A stretch of DNA of 64,000 nt. Origin: Cercophora sp. LCS_1. Taxonomy: Eukaryota; Ascomycota; Sordariomycetes; Sordariales; Lasiosphaeriaceae. Positions 47,470 to 58,900 of the stretch are shown piece after piece; position 1 is the stretch's first letter, and each line of letters starts with the position of its first letter. The DNA lies in contig JAPZLL010000071.1 of the NCBI GenBank assembly GCA_036250225.1, forward strand, positions 1-64,000. Reading direction: 5' to 3'. Both the position numbers and the translations under genes were made by a program. The notes below the pieces were generated by a model. It saw only the letters and a program-made list of their open reading frames with translations. It did not search any database and had not been told where the DNA came from.

Positions 47470-48162
47470 AGGTAGTTGGTTTACGGACCGAACATCCGTG
47501 TTTTTGAGGACATGTTTTTGAAGATTTCGTTTGATCGATAGATAGAATCGGTACCGCGGGTCTCGATGAGACTCACAGGTCTAGTTCTCAACAATTCACT
47601 TCTTTGCTATGATGGCTCCTTTTGTCAGAACCGCCTAGTCCTAACTGATCCGGGCACTCCCTGATGTCGGATCAGCAGCAATGTTCCATATCTTCTGAGA
47701 CTCACATTCAAGCGGCTCACGGCTATCGCCAAGTGCCCATCGCCCGGAAGCAGCACGGTGCTCCTGCCAAGTCACCTGTTTAAGTAGCTATCCCGTCTCT
47801 CCCCGATGCATCAAATCGAGCCATGCCCCTCTGTCCCTCCAAGTCACACGTAGCGCCTCACACCTGCCGGAAGGAGTTCCTGCCTCTCCCGCACCGGGGA
47901 GGGGCTTGCAGTGTGTTACACAAAAAGACGATGCAGCCGGGGTGAGGCACAGGGGCGCTGCCGAATCACGGTTGCAGTGAGTGCGGTGAGCAAGGGGTCT
48001 TACCGCACTGTCATGCTGCAATCATCATGCCGAGCAACATCGGGATGGACAGCAAAAGGCGGGGTTGAAGATGATGTGGCAGTTCTCTTCTCTCACAAAA
48101 CTTTGTCGTGAGCTGTTTCTCTGCGTTCGTGTCAAATCTGCCTGATAGCACACGTATTTGAC
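47470..48162. other. Intergenic region
   Basis: About 690 bp lie between the small secreted protein and the methyltransferase. Nothing is recognised apart from presumed 3' UTR and promoter. Confidence 0.45.
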
Positions 48163-49549
48163 ATGGCTGAACAACCTACAACAACCGGGTCGCCGCCGAC
48201 CAACACGGGATCACCCCAGCCAGCCATTGAAGCTGCGCCGGTTGACAACACGGTAAACACATGCATTGTATTTTTCGGTCGAAGCAATTTGCTGACGCGG
48301 AACTGCCAGTTTGATGATGGAGACTCGGCGTACGAGGATGGTGGAGAGTAGGTGATGCACTAACTAACTCCAGCTCTGTTACTCAAGCTTACATCGGGTG
48401 TTTGTCATAGTCACAACTCCACGGCGTCTATATCCTCGAGCATCCTCGAATACCGCGCCATCAGAGGCCGCAAGTACCATAGCGAGCGTCATGAATCGGA
48501 CTACTTTCTGCCCATCGATGAGCGGCAGAATGATTCGGTTGACATCGCGTGAGAGAGCAAGGAGATCACACTGTTGTTCACCGGGTTGACGCGTTTGCAG
48601 GCACCACTACCTCACACTCCTGTTCGATGGCAAGCTCTTCCTCGCTCCGATCAAGAAGGACATCTCGGTTGGTGAGCCCGTACCGTCATTTGTCAGAGAA
48701 GAGGCTGATTTGTATCAGAAAGCGTTAGACATTGGCACAGGTACCGGAATCTGGGCCATGTACGACGCCCCACCCTAGGTGACTGAGCCAAACCTAAGAC
48801 ATACACTGATACTCTTAGCGACTTTGCCGACGAATTCCCCAACACCGAAGTAACAGGCACAGACCTTTCACCCATCCAGCCAACCTGGGTACCGCCCAAC
48901 GTGAAATTCGAAATCGACGACGCAACCACACCGTGGACCTGGCCACAGGGTACATTTGACTTTGTGCACCTCCGCTACCTTTTCGGGTCCATCCCGGACT
49001 GGACGGCCTTACTCCGCGAGGCCTACAACGCGTGTGCCCCAGGCGGCTGGGTTGAGACCGTCGAAGTGGAAGTCGACTTTCTCAGCGACGACGGCACCGT
49101 CAAGCCAGACTCGGCACTCGCTGTCTGGGGCAAGATGACCAGGACGGCTGGACCTATAATGGGCAAGTCGTTTATGATTATCAGCGAGAATTTGCAGAGG
49201 AAGGGGATGGAGGATGCGGGGTTTGTGGAGATTACTCAGGTTGATAAGAAGGTGAGTCTTCTACACCTCGCATGTTTACCTGATGCAAGGGTTTGATCAA
49301 GCTGACGTCTTGAAGTGTCCGGTTGGTGGATGGCCACTTGATCCTAAGCTCGCCGAGGTAGGACGGTCTTTGCAACTTGGCTTTGAGAATGATCTGGAGG
49401 GATATTCGACGCTTGTGTGGAACGTGGTGCTTGGTTGGCCGGCGGATGAGTTTCAGGTGTTCCTCATGAACACGAGAAAGGAGTTGAAAAACCCGCATAT
49501 TCATCCGTATTTAAATGTACGGGCTGTGTATGGGCAGAAGCCGAAATAG
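48163..49549 (+). CDS. LaeA-like class I SAM-dependent methyltransferase
   Basis: Predicted 346 aa in seven exons, join(48163..48252, 48310..48347, 48411..48548, 48601..48667, 48719..48759, 48819..49251, 49316..49549). The N-terminus is disordered (TTTGSPPTNTGSPQ). Family hallmarks follow: LEYRAIRGRKYH, ESDYFLPIDERQNDSVDIAH, SAM motif I in ALDIGTGTGIWAI, GTDLSPIQPTWVPPNVKFEI, FDFVHLRYLFGSIPDW and PGGWVETVE. The splice choice around 48667/48719 (GTTGGT donor) was made to keep KALDIGTGTG; a less canonical alternative would give SVDIGTG. Members include the secondary-metabolism regulator LaeA, but many paralogues exist and their substrates are unknown. It could influence the nearby PKS only indirectly; no direct evidence for that is present. 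Confidence 0.88.
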
Positions 49550-49636
49550 CTCTCACATGACCCGCTCGCGTATGTATGTTCTTCAGAGGGACTTCTACAC
49601 AGGTAATAGGTCAAATTTATTCAGTTGTTCTTTCTT

Positions 49637-50671
49637 TTACATACAGGGCAAACCACGCAACAACGCGTAAAGCAGATCAGGGCTGACATCAATAGTCAAG
49701 TCAAAGAAGTCTTGGTCTAGATCGACCCTTTCTCTCTGTAAGAACCGGCTTGTCCCCAAGATTCTAAGTACTCTCGGATCGTTTGGTGACGCCCTCAGAA
49801 TCCGCGCCCGGTTTGGCCCAGGGATTCGGCACACAATATCGACTTCTTGGGCGCAACCGGCAGTCACACCCAAGGAATGCTCTTGACCGCGTACTTTGGT
49901 TATGATTTGGTACAGCCGGCTCCCGCTTCTAGAGGGTGTAACTGTGGTTTGTGGCGGCGGCTGCGGTGACAACTCTGCCTTTTCCACCAGTGACTCGATA
50001 TCCGAGGTTCCTAGCTCTTGGAATTGGCAAAGAACGTCGGCAGACAAAACTTCCGTCAATGAAGCCATCTCTGTGTCTCTCATATGACGCAAAGTCAAGA
50101 TTAAATCGTCACTCTCTTCTGAAAGGTTCCCATCTCGGGAGTTTGTCTGTACGGCTTCCTCTCAACGCTTGCTTGTCCGTATGTGCCCGACGATATCTTT
50201 GGGGCTGGGCCCGAGATACCCAACAACCCCTAATGTCGCAAGACCGAGTGGCAGTCGCCTTCCTGGCGCGTCAAGAGTGCCGGATGTTGCCAAGGCCGTC
50301 GTAAGCTCCACTGACGCCATGGGGCCAGGGTCTCGCAAGAGTCGTGGACAGAGCGTTGCGAGTTGCGCGGTTTCTGTATAGGCAGGATCAAGAAAAGAAA
50401 TTGTGTCCTTTCAGACCCCGAAGCGTGATTTGCGGTAGTCTATGACAAGGCGGGCCGCGTCCTGGGCTAACCCAACGAGGGTCTCGTTCCAAGACAACGG
50501 AAGCCTGTACCCCTTGCGGTTCGTCGTGTAGTACGTAGACGAGCCGCCCGCAAAGCAAGGAGTTTTGACGCAGCTCGCACAGAGCTTGTGGTTGCCCTGG
50601 CGGCTGCTTCGCTGAGGACAGCGCAGGGAACGGCCGTGGCCGTCGTGGGTTGCCAAGTTACACGCTAGCAC
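49637..50671 (-). pseudogene. Unknown fungal protein gene with a premature stop
   Basis: Reading leftwards from about 50671, an open frame rich in Cys and His (CPQRSS, KLCASCVKTPCF, GYRLPLSWNETL, YRKSRFG) reaches a likely donor (ggg|gtctga). After an acceptor at about 50365 it continues as ETAQLATLCPRLLRDPG and RLPLGLATLGVVGYLGPS. The frame hits TGA at 50162-50164 directly after HIRTSKR and then stays open through MASLTEVLSADVL to 49637. The stop fits a CGA-to-TGA change. The Cys/His pattern suggests zinc binding, but I cannot name the family. No ATG start is visible at the right end, where a HET relic on the other strand begins. Confidence 0.5.
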
Positions 50672-51123
50672 GGAGACTTCCCATTACGCATGTCTCGACG
50701 TTCAGACGTTTGACGAGAACGAGTGGCCTTTGGAGATCCGCGATGCTGGCGACCCGCTCGTCCTCAGCGTCAAGGGCCTTCACATGGACCGTATTGTCTC
50801 TGTCAGCGACCCGTTTACGATGGAAAACCTTGATGACGACGATAAGCTCGCTGACACGGTTTTGTCCTGTTTGCGCCAATTAGAGGAGATAACACCCACC
50901 GCTACGCGGGAACAAGCACTGGTCGATTTTCGACACGCGTTGGTCTGTGGCGTCAACATGCACAATGCCGACTCGGAGAGGGCTGGCTTGGGACCTTTCT
51001 ACGCGCAAGCTGGTGATCATATCGCCATCTCCACGGGTACCATGGGTTGCTACGTGCTTCGGCCTGAGGGTTCCACACCGTGGAAGTTGATTGGTGATGC
51101 GTACAGTCGGACGTTGATGAAGG
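50652..51123 (+). pseudogene. C-terminal fragment of a HET-type protein
   Basis: The plus-strand frame reads HYACLDVQTFDENEWPLEIR, then LHMDRIVSVSDPF, GDHIAISTGTMGCYVLRPEG and WKLIGDAYSRTLMK, then a donor-like gtatgtc. The last blocks match the conserved C-terminal region of many fungal HET proteins. No N-terminal HET domain precedes it; the upstream DNA is occupied by an unrelated minus-strand relic. It is therefore a truncated copy. Confidence 0.6.
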
Positions 51124-51491
51124 TATGTCACCTCTTCTTTTCTTTTGGTCTTCTTCTCTTTGTTTAAAAGATTATGAACTAATGGTACGTTACACAAAGC
51201 CCATCTTCGCCAGCAAGCCGGGTACTTGGAGCGCAAAAGGTATGGAACTTGGTTCGACATGGTTTAGACTGTTCAGACGGCTTTTGCTATCCTCCCTGAC
51301 TATAGTGGACCTTGTCAGAGCCCCTCATATTATTTTTGACCTTTCTCTTCTACCAGGGTGTTTATTTTTCACCCTCAACAGGAACAACTCAAGATTCTTT
51401 CCACGTACACAGCCGGGCAATAATCTGCACCGCGCATCATGCTCCAGCCGGGAGACACATTCCAATGTCCATTTCCTGTCCTCCAGGTTTC
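51124..51491. other. Intergenic region after the HET relic
   Basis: About 370 bp separate the HET fragment and the stop of the acyltransferase. It may hold a decayed final exon of the HET relic, but no frame can be supported. Confidence 0.4.
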
Positions 51492-53069
51492 TTACCCTGC
51501 CGTTGGAGACAAGCCCTTCAACTCGTCCTCGATTTTAGCCCAGGTCCTAGGCAGCAAAATCCCCGTCATCCAACAATTCTCTTCGTGATCCTTGCCTAGC
51601 AACACAAAGACATTCCTCACCTCGGGACCTTGGCGCATGGATCCCGCATAATGGCAGACCATGGTCCCAGGCGGGTTGGTCCTCTTGAGGCTCCTGTCAC
51701 CGGGACGCAGCACGGCGGGTGCAAAATCGGCCGCTTGGAAGATGCCCGCGCGCGTCCAATTGGTAAACGGCACCAACACGGCGTCGGCATCCCCGCAGAC
51801 CATGGACGGGTCACTCTCCGTCTTGGGCAGCTGCCGGAGCTCGCGAAGACAAGCGAGCACCTGGCCCTCGGTGGCCTGCTCGGCAAGGTGATGCCTATTT
51901 TGGAGCGCAATTGGCCCGAGAGGTCCGGCGGCGACTTGGTGCGGTAGAAAAGTGCAAGCGGCCACTGCCATGTTTTGAATGTACACACCCGCGTTTGCTG
52001 CTTGCGCCGCCAGGAGCGACGACAGCCGGAAGCGCGCGTTGAGCGCGTGCAGGACTGTGATCGGCCGCGGCTGTGGCAGCGACGAGGCCACGGCCCGGGT
52101 TGCCCACGCCGTGAGCACATCCCCCTCACTGATGAACGATTTCTCGCCGCTACCGCCACCGTGGGTATCGAGGTCGAGGTCGAGGTCGTCCCGGGCTCGG
52201 CGTTGCAGTTCGGTCACCGCACTCTTGGGCAAAAAGATGACGCGCGTCTCGACAACGGGGTTCCATAGCAGGTCTGCGGCGAACCGAAGCCCGAACTTGA
52301 GCATGCCGAAGGCTGCCAGGCGCTTCTGGCCGAGGCGGAACGGCTCCCTGTCCTGGACGGGCGTGTCGTCGGCGGCGGCACAGATGGCGTCCTCGCGTGC
52401 ACCCAGAACAGGCGGCACTTGGTCCTCGCGGCCAGCCAACACGAGAGACCAGGCATGGAGAAGCGCTTGCTGCCCCATGACATCCATGAGCGTGTGCGGC
52501 CACGACAGGCCGACAAGCGTCGCGTTGTTGAACGACGTGATGTGCAGCGACAACTGCGGCACGTCGCGGTGGAGAAAGTCGTCGAGCGTCTCTAGCGCCC
52601 CTTCTTCGGATGCTGCTGCTGCTGCTGCTGCAAAGACGCGGAGACTCTCGGCCGAAACAGCCCGGACCGATGGCCCGTCGTCGATGGTAGCCATGGGGAG
52701 CCTGCTCGCGACCGGATCGTCCTCAATGTTGACGGCCAGGGCACTTCGGCGCGAGTACGTCACGGCCGGTCGATCGGGCGAAAAGGGACGCGGAACGTGC
52801 AGCTCGAGCGCTCCGTTGTCGTCGAGCCGCACCCGGCCGCCCAGTTTCCTCCAGTCGCCAATGTCGAGCAGCCTCGACAGCGACGCGTGCAGTTTCTCGG
52901 GGTCCAACACGTCGTTGAAGCGCAGCGTCCACGTCACGACGATACCGCGCAGCGTTTTGGTGTCGTCCAGCATGTGCAGCGGGTACACCTCGTCAGTTTC
53001 GACGCGACTGGGCGGGGTCCTCGCCGGAGAGGCCCCGAGGAGACGACGCAGGGTATCCATCTTGTCCAT
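51492..53069 (-). CDS. BAHD-type acyltransferase (transferase family PF02458)
   Basis: Single-exon 525-aa protein starting MDKMDTLRRLLG; the ATG three codons later is also possible. The catalytic HxxxD motif is seen as SWPHTLMD (H192, D196) at the usual place. The plant-type DFGWG motif is replaced by ADFAPAV in FQAADFAPAV, as in many fungal members. LDIGDWRKLGGRVRL and VLTAWATRAVASS fit the two-domain fold. Such enzymes transfer acyl groups from CoA to alcohols or amines, often in secondary metabolism (trichothecene 3-O-acetyltransferase-like). An Ala run at about aa 147-153 is encoded by GCA repeats. The donor, acceptor and any link to the PKS are unknown. The antisense 364-codon frame is a shadow. 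Confidence 0.87.
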   Translation of the reverse strand: MDKMDTLRRLLGASPARTPPSRVETDEVYPLHMLDDTKTLRGIVVTWTLRFNDVLDPEKLHASLSRLLDIGDWRKLGGRVRLDDNGALELHVPRPFSPDRPAVTYSRRSALAVNIEDDPVASRLPMATIDDGPSVRAVSAESLRVFAAAAAAASEEGALETLDDFLHRDVPQLSLHITSFNNATLVGLSWPHTLMDVMGQQALLHAWSLVLAGREDQVPPVLGAREDAICAAADDTPVQDREPFRLGQKRLAAFGMLKFGLRFAADLLWNPVVETRVIFLPKSAVTELQRRARDDLDLDLDTHGGGSGEKSFISEGDVLTAWATRAVASSLPQPRPITVLHALNARFRLSSLLAAQAANAGVYIQNMAVAACTFLPHQVAAGPLGPIALQNRHHLAEQATEGQVLACLRELRQLPKTESDPSMVCGDADAVLVPFTNWTRAGIFQAADFAPAVLRPGDRSLKRTNPPGTMVCHYAGSMRQGPEVRNVFVLLGKDHEENCWMTGILLPRTWAKIEDELKGLSPTAG

Positions 53070-53898
53070 GTGAGATGCTAGATACTTTGTTGGTGCAGGT
53101 TGCGCGTCAAAAGTCGGTCAATCCTCTGTTTGTATCCTTGCCACATCACATGGGCAAGGGCTGCTGGGCGTTGGAGGCGCAGTGAGTGGGTCTTGAACCC
53201 CTGTTGTAGTGAGGGTCGCACACACGCCGGGGGGCAGTCGCCAAGCGCAATAGTGGCTTCACCAGTTCCTTGGCCTGATAAAGCCTTCTGTGTAAAATAT
53301 ATAAATTTAAAAGGTATTGAGCCAATTCTGCCCTCTTCTCTGATATACCTAACGGACCTTGTAATAGTCGCCTCTGGTGGGTTTAGCCTTTTCTTTTTCC
53401 ACCACGAGTTCCATTCTACAGCAAGCAAGAAGCCCACACCCTAAGTACCTTAGACACACAGGTGAATAGTTCAGTTTCCCTCAAGTAAACGCAGTCAACT
53501 GAGATCACCAGACTCTCCACGCCCACAGCACATCTACTTCCGTCGATGATACCACCCACTCAGCAAGAACCCAGCAATTGTAACCAAGGGCAGACCCGAA
53601 GCAGCGTTGTCGTCTCATCAATCGAAATGTCCTCCCGGCCGCAATCCCCATTGACATCATAGAGCCCACAATAATGTTTTGGAGTTCTTCGTCTCCCAGC
53701 GTACAGGTGTAGTAACGGTACGCGACTAGCGCGTCGTTGAATGGAATATTGTAACCGAAAAGCAGCAAAAAGAAAAAGACTAATATCTGGCGCATTGTCC
53801 CAAAGTCCTCCTCAAAACCAATCTTCATCTTTCCAAGGCGACACTCATGGTGAAGAGAAACCAACGAGTGAGCACACTTCCCAGCTTCGAGAATAAAT
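53070..53898. other. Intergenic region
   Basis: About 830 bp lie between the acyltransferase start (-) and the stop of the secreted protein gene (-). A minus-strand frame ending at 53505 overlaps the secreted protein gene in another frame and has no recognisable motif, so it is not called. Confidence 0.45.
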
Positions 53899-54354
53899 CT
53901 AATACTCCGGGACAGTCTTGGCTGGAACCGGAACCTCATCAAGCTCATCAATCTCAGCAACTTCACCAACCTCCTCAGCACCACCAATCTCCTGGACACT
54001 CTTGCCCTCCCCACCGGCAGCTGTGCACCCCCAGCTCCCAATAGGACTACATATGTGAACCCAGTTACAGTCGCACAGATACCAGCATTCTTCAATTTGG
54101 AAGGAAACAGTGCTTCCCAAGCAACTGGTGGTCGCGTTGCAACGCTGCCAGTTGGACCGAGTATAGCATTCAAGTTGCCAGTAGTGGGGCCGGACGGGGG
54201 CCGTGTCCGGGGATGTGGTATTGGCAGGTTCGAGAGGGGCCGCGATAGCACTGAGCCCGGTGAGGAGAAACTGGAGGGTGGAGGTAGTCTGAAAACACAA
54301 TCAGTGTAAGTGAGGGGCTAGAAGATGGACGTCCTTTGAGATTCGTACCTTCAT
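53899..54354 (-). CDS. Secreted eight-cysteine protein with acidic tail (effector candidate)
   Basis: Predicted 131 aa in two exons, complement(join(53899..54288, 54349..54354)). The first exon is only six bases, encoding Met-Lys, before a 60-nt intron (gtacga to ttttcag). Splicing gives a good signal peptide, MKTTSTLQFLLTGLSAIAA, which the genomic frame alone would miss. The mature part has eight cysteines at 43, 52, 58, 70, 74, 76, 82 and 90, interleaved with Trp and Tyr. A tail (95-131) rich in Glu and Asp with no cysteine follows. One NAT glycosylation site lies at about 53. I do not recognise the family. The mini-exon is the weakest part of the model; the cysteine-rich frame itself is convincing. 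Confidence 0.68.
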
Positions 54355-55426
54355 GGCTTCGTCTTGGAGGTGGAACAGAGGAGGAAGGATGAACGGGCTG
54401 TGTTGTTGTTGCGTTTTCACCCCGTGTAGAATGCGAGTGAGTGCTCGACTGATGGAAGAGGATGAAAGAAACTTATAATGGTTGACAAACGAGGTCTGAT
54501 CAAGTAGGTACCTACCTAGATACATTCTCCATGTGTTCCACTGGGAAACTGAGAGTCTGATTAGCTGAGAGACCGAGGTGTGTTTATTTATTAAGTATAT
54601 TGGCTGGGCGGCGGATTCAGAGAAACCAACTGCATATGGACTAAACACAACCAGCTGCAGTTGGACCAACAGATTTGATTAGGCTAAGCTATCATACCTG
54701 AATACCACCAGGCAAGTAAATTAAAATCGAATTGCAAAGCCATCTTTTCGGCTTCCTGCAGCTCTAGGAGGAGCTACCCACCCGAACATCGCAGCTCTTG
54801 AATCAAGGCACCCATCGAACTTCATTAACCCTTCTCCGACCATCCCGCTAGCCATTTTAGGCACTTGCCCTATTACCCTACCACCGTTTGATACACTAGC
54901 GCGACCACAAAAAGGCAATACCAAAAATCCGTATCTGAACTAAAAGTGTACTTAAAGGTGGCAGAAGAGAAGCAAAAACGGCAACACCATCACAAATCGG
55001 GATCAGCGTCAAGTTCAATGTGAGGACCCCAACCCAAGGAGCCGGTGATCATGGTTCTCCCACTGCGCGGGGCAGGTTAAAGCGGTCGGGCCGAAAAGGT
55101 GGGTTGTTGGTGCACCTCGGCTTCACTGTCAACCATGTTTCACGGTTATCCGACCTTTCTCAAGGCAGAAAGACCAGACACCAGCATCCTATACCCCTCG
55201 CGCCTAATAATAAATCCCACCCTCCAATCCCCTATAAAAACTGCCTTACCTCTGCACCTCCCCGCCTATTCTAACTACCAACAACTCACTCCTCGACTGG
55301 CAAAAACACACTTGGCGAGGGCCCTCCCAAACTCCCATCCCAAAGGAGAAAAAAAACAGTTCTCGCATCCAAGACCACCATCAGAATCGGCACCCAAAAC
55401 AAACAAACAAAACCAACACACCAAAA
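54355..55426. other. Divergent promoter region
   Basis: About 1.07 kb separate the divergent secreted-protein gene and the small gene at 55427. No coding sequence is supported. The right part carries a TATA box. Confidence 0.45.
55233..55240 (+). promoter_or_regulatory. TATA box of the 135-aa protein gene
   Basis: TATAAAAA lies about 190 bp before the ATG at 55427, followed by a pyrimidine- and A-rich leader. Confidence 0.5.
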
Positions 55427-55834
55427 ATGTCGCAGCCGCCACAGCGGCCAACCCCGATCCAAGCCTGGACACTCTCCGGCTACCCCATCGTCGACGGCAA
55501 ATACCACGACCTACGCACCGGCGAGATCAAGCCACACGCAGAAGGAATTGACTTCGTAACAGGCGGCCCGCCTTCCCTGTCCGTGTACTGGCACAACAAG
55601 AATCCGAAACCGGGCCAGGAGCAGCCCTTCTACGCCCTCTCGGGGAGCAGTCCTCTCAGCGTGAGCGAGTACCTGGTGCGGGTGGGCGACCTGCTCCGAG
55701 CGGGCGTTTATACCGTAGACTCGGTCAGTGCGACAAAATACTCGGTCAATCTGATTATTATCACGCAGCTTTCGTGTCAGGAGTTCAAGGAGGCGATGGG
55801 TAGGCATGGGCTTTTGCATGGGTGGGCGGCGTGA
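55427..55834 (+). CDS. Small protein of unknown function
   Basis: Single-exon 135-aa frame with a good start context (aaaaATGTCGC) beginning MSQPPQRPTPIQAWTLSGYP. The composition is that of a soluble globular protein: no signal peptide, no membrane segment, two short hydrophobic strands near VNLIIITQLSC, and no cysteine pattern. A TATA box and long leader upstream support transcription. I do not recognise the family. It sits between the second secreted-protein gene and the 3' end of the GHKL-HET gene, with only about 100 bp to the latter's stop, so the two transcripts probably overlap at their ends. Confidence 0.6.
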   Translation: MSQPPQRPTPIQAWTLSGYPIVDGKYHDLRTGEIKPHAEGIDFVTGGPPSLSVYWHNKNPKPGQEQPFYALSGSSPLSVSEYLVRVGDLLRAGVYTVDSVSATKYSVNLIIITQLSCQEFKEAMGRHGLLHGWAA

Positions 55835-55937
55835 CGTTGATGGCGGTTATTTTGCTGCGATATCGAAAGGAACGGGTGATCAACTCCCCCATGCTTTACG
55901 TCTTGTTGTTTCATGATTAGTAGGATTTCCGGTGTGC

Positions 55938-58900
55938 TCATCGGAATGACATCTTCTCCTCTTCCACTCCATCAAAGCTCAGTCCTTCGCCGTGCATGAT
56001 CCCGTGGATATAACACTCCCCAACCAGTCTCGACACGCCCTCCTCCTCTGGCACCTTGCGCGTGATAAAAGGGACGGCGGCGCCGTGGACAATCGTGACT
56101 ACATCGCCAGGCCGAGTCTCGGGCGGCACGAGCCCCGCATAGCCCCGAGACGTGGTGGCAAACCGCCCATGACCCAGCCGTAAGGAAAATGCAGACGCCG
56201 TCTGCCAGTACTTCCACAGACCTGCGCAATCCTGGTCTGGGTCCCTGAGCAAGGCGAGCAGAGACTGGATGGACGGCATAATGAGCGCGCTTGCCGAAGC
56301 CGTGGGGGTCCAGTCAGGATCTGTTCCTGCAGCACCCCCTCCCAAGGCGCCCTGCGCCTCTTCCTCAGGGGAAAGCTGCAAGTCGGTTGATTTCTCTAGG
56401 TAAGAGTGATTCGCGTCTCCGATGGGCAACCGCGCTTGAACATCAGCAATTGGCTCGCCTGTCGGATATGTTTTGAGAGCCTGGATTGACCGGACGATCT
56501 CGTTCAGCACCGTCCAAATGTCGCTCTTCGCCAAAGTTGTTTCTCCCACGTGGTTCACCGTATCGACTGTTGTTGCCATAACTTGTAGCGTCCCCTCGTC
56601 CTTTGGAGGCACTGCGGCAAACAGACCTGTATTCCCAGAAGCAGAAAAGTCCCCCCTTGTCGTCCTCCACGTCGAGATGGTGCGTCGTCGTATTTTCGCG
56701 GTCCAGCACGGTATCCAAGTTGAAAATGCATATCCCTTGGTCAAGCCAGCCCGGTACAGCAAATCAAGCGTCTTGTCCCTTCGCACAAACTCAGCTGCGT
56801 AACGCCGGACAACTGTTTCCAGAGGTGATGTGTAATCCGGGTCGAACACATCGTCATCTGTGTCCGAGGCAAGGCCAACCAGAGCAAACAACTTGTCCAG
56901 GTCGATGGAGGCCTCGGCATGGGAAAATCGCTCGAGAAGAGTCAAAAAGTCCAGGCCGACACCGTCTTTCTTTTTCGAGTACAAACGACGTGTCTTGCCA
57001 AGCAAAACAGCGTGTTCAGCCTTTTGCAGGGGCGCTGTGGACGCCGAGCGGAACTTGCTGGTTGTCTGCATGAGCTGTGTTATCTTGACGATGGCGATCT
57101 TGAGGCCGTCGTACAGAGATTCCCAGTGAATGCGGGAAGTACCGCAGGCAATGACTATCTCTCGTGCCATGACGACCTCCTGCGTAATCCAGGCTCGTTT
57201 GAAGTAGTCTCGGCTGAAGAAACGCTCCATGGCAGGCCAAGCCTCGTGGCCTTCCGGCGGCATGCCGCCGTTGTCCATCCACTCGTCCGGGACTGGGGCA
57301 AGGCCAGTCGGCCAAGGTTTGTTGGCATCCACTTCCTTCCAGGCGAGGGCGCGGATCTGCAAAAGCGTCCTCATTGCCAGTGCAGAGCCGTCATCCTTTT
57401 CCACTTCACCAACCCACCCGTAGACGCGGCGGGCGCTCCGATAGATGTCACGCATCTGTCTGACCTGGGCCACCTTCTCGTGAGTATTGCTCTGGTCAAT
57501 ACACACGGCGTCGACCCAAACATGTATTGCTGATGAACCTGTCTCGGCTGACATGGCACTGCGGAGGGCCGAGTCGCACGATGCTGTGACCCATACGGCA
57601 CCGTCACGCGTGTCAAGTCGGTACGGCTTGAGCCCAACTCCCCAGACATACGACAGCGCAATGAAGGCTGGGGCTGATTCTAGAGAGTCGAAAACCTGCA
57701 GACGACCGCGGAGTGGCTTCTCTGCCTCAGGACGATCAAGTACAAGAAGTCGAATGCTCCGGTAGGACGGCAAGGGCCGATATTGGTACGCCATGAGTCC
57801 AGGGTTGCCTGTGATGAGACTCTTGATGCGCTTGCGGAAACCAATCGGCTCGCCATTGCTCGATGCGACGTCATCCAACACAATGTGGTCGGCGGGGTTC
57901 ACAGACTTGAATGTCCCCGGTATGTGTGCCGGAAATCTCAGATCCAAAGATCCGTCCAGGTACATCGCGAATGGATCAACCAGAACGACGGCACTTGGCT
58001 CGGCGTTGGCGTGCGAAACTGCCACTAAGAGGGGTACAACAGGTACCTTTGAATCGTCGAGGATGCCTTCTTGAAGCAGGCAGTACTTCTGCATCTACAC
58101 GGGGTTAGCCTCGGCTTCCACGTCTGAAAACGTATGCGTGACTATGGCGGTTAGGACACGGGATGAGAGGATCAACGCATACATGTTCAAAGTGCCTGGG
58201 GTGGATGAGGAAACGACTTCCTTCCAGCTCGCCTCTGGTTGTCACAACATCGATATGGAATTTGACGTGCGAAACTGAGTTGGGAATTTGAAGATCGAGG
58301 CCGTTTTTGGTCAGGAACTTCCAGAGGCTCTTCGACTTGTCGTTGATGCTAAAAGCCGGTGTGTAGTCGTTGGTCGAGGCAACAGGCCGCAAGCCCGCTC
58401 TTGTCCGTAGACTACTGGTCCAATGTGTCTCCGGGACATATGCCTTTCCAAGGTGGATCTGTAAGAGTCGCGACACCTGGGTTAATGCGTCAGCCTGGGC
58501 ACATTTCGGGACCACAATTCATATCCCAGGGGAATGAAGAAATAGTTCGCATAGAAGAAGAAACTCACGTATAACTCTCCAAAAAACATCATTTCGTCGT
58601 CGATTTCATTTTTAGGTGGACCATAGACGAGCCACTGACGCTGGTTCTTCCTCGAGATCTTCAATATGGCGGGGACCGTCATGCTGGTCTTCGGGTATTC
58701 TCTCCACCCAACCTCGTCAATGTGGGCGTGGAAGACGGTGCCGATCTCGTCTTCGTCGTTGCCGTTCGGGTTGACAAGCCCATCGAGATCGTTGGTCGGC
58801 AGGAACACGGATGGATCTTGGTACTCCAAAAGGCAGAGCTGCTTGAGCAAGTGCTTGATCTGTTCCGTTGAGTTTCCTTCCCAGCGCTTCGTCACCAGGA

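Noticed and set aside
51979..53073. A 364-codon frame antisense to the acyltransferase
   Set aside because: It is Ser/Arg-rich shadow coding opposite a protein with a clear HxxxD motif.
53505..54251. A 248-codon minus-strand frame overlapping the second secreted protein
   Set aside because: Its first half is another frame of the cysteine-rich gene; the second half has no recognisable motif and no independent start.
55938..58094. A separate HET gene starting at the ATG at 58094
   Set aside because: The ATG directly follows an acceptor with a well-placed gctaac branch site. The upstream exon continues in frame into it, and the first 100 residues do not look like the start of a HET protein.
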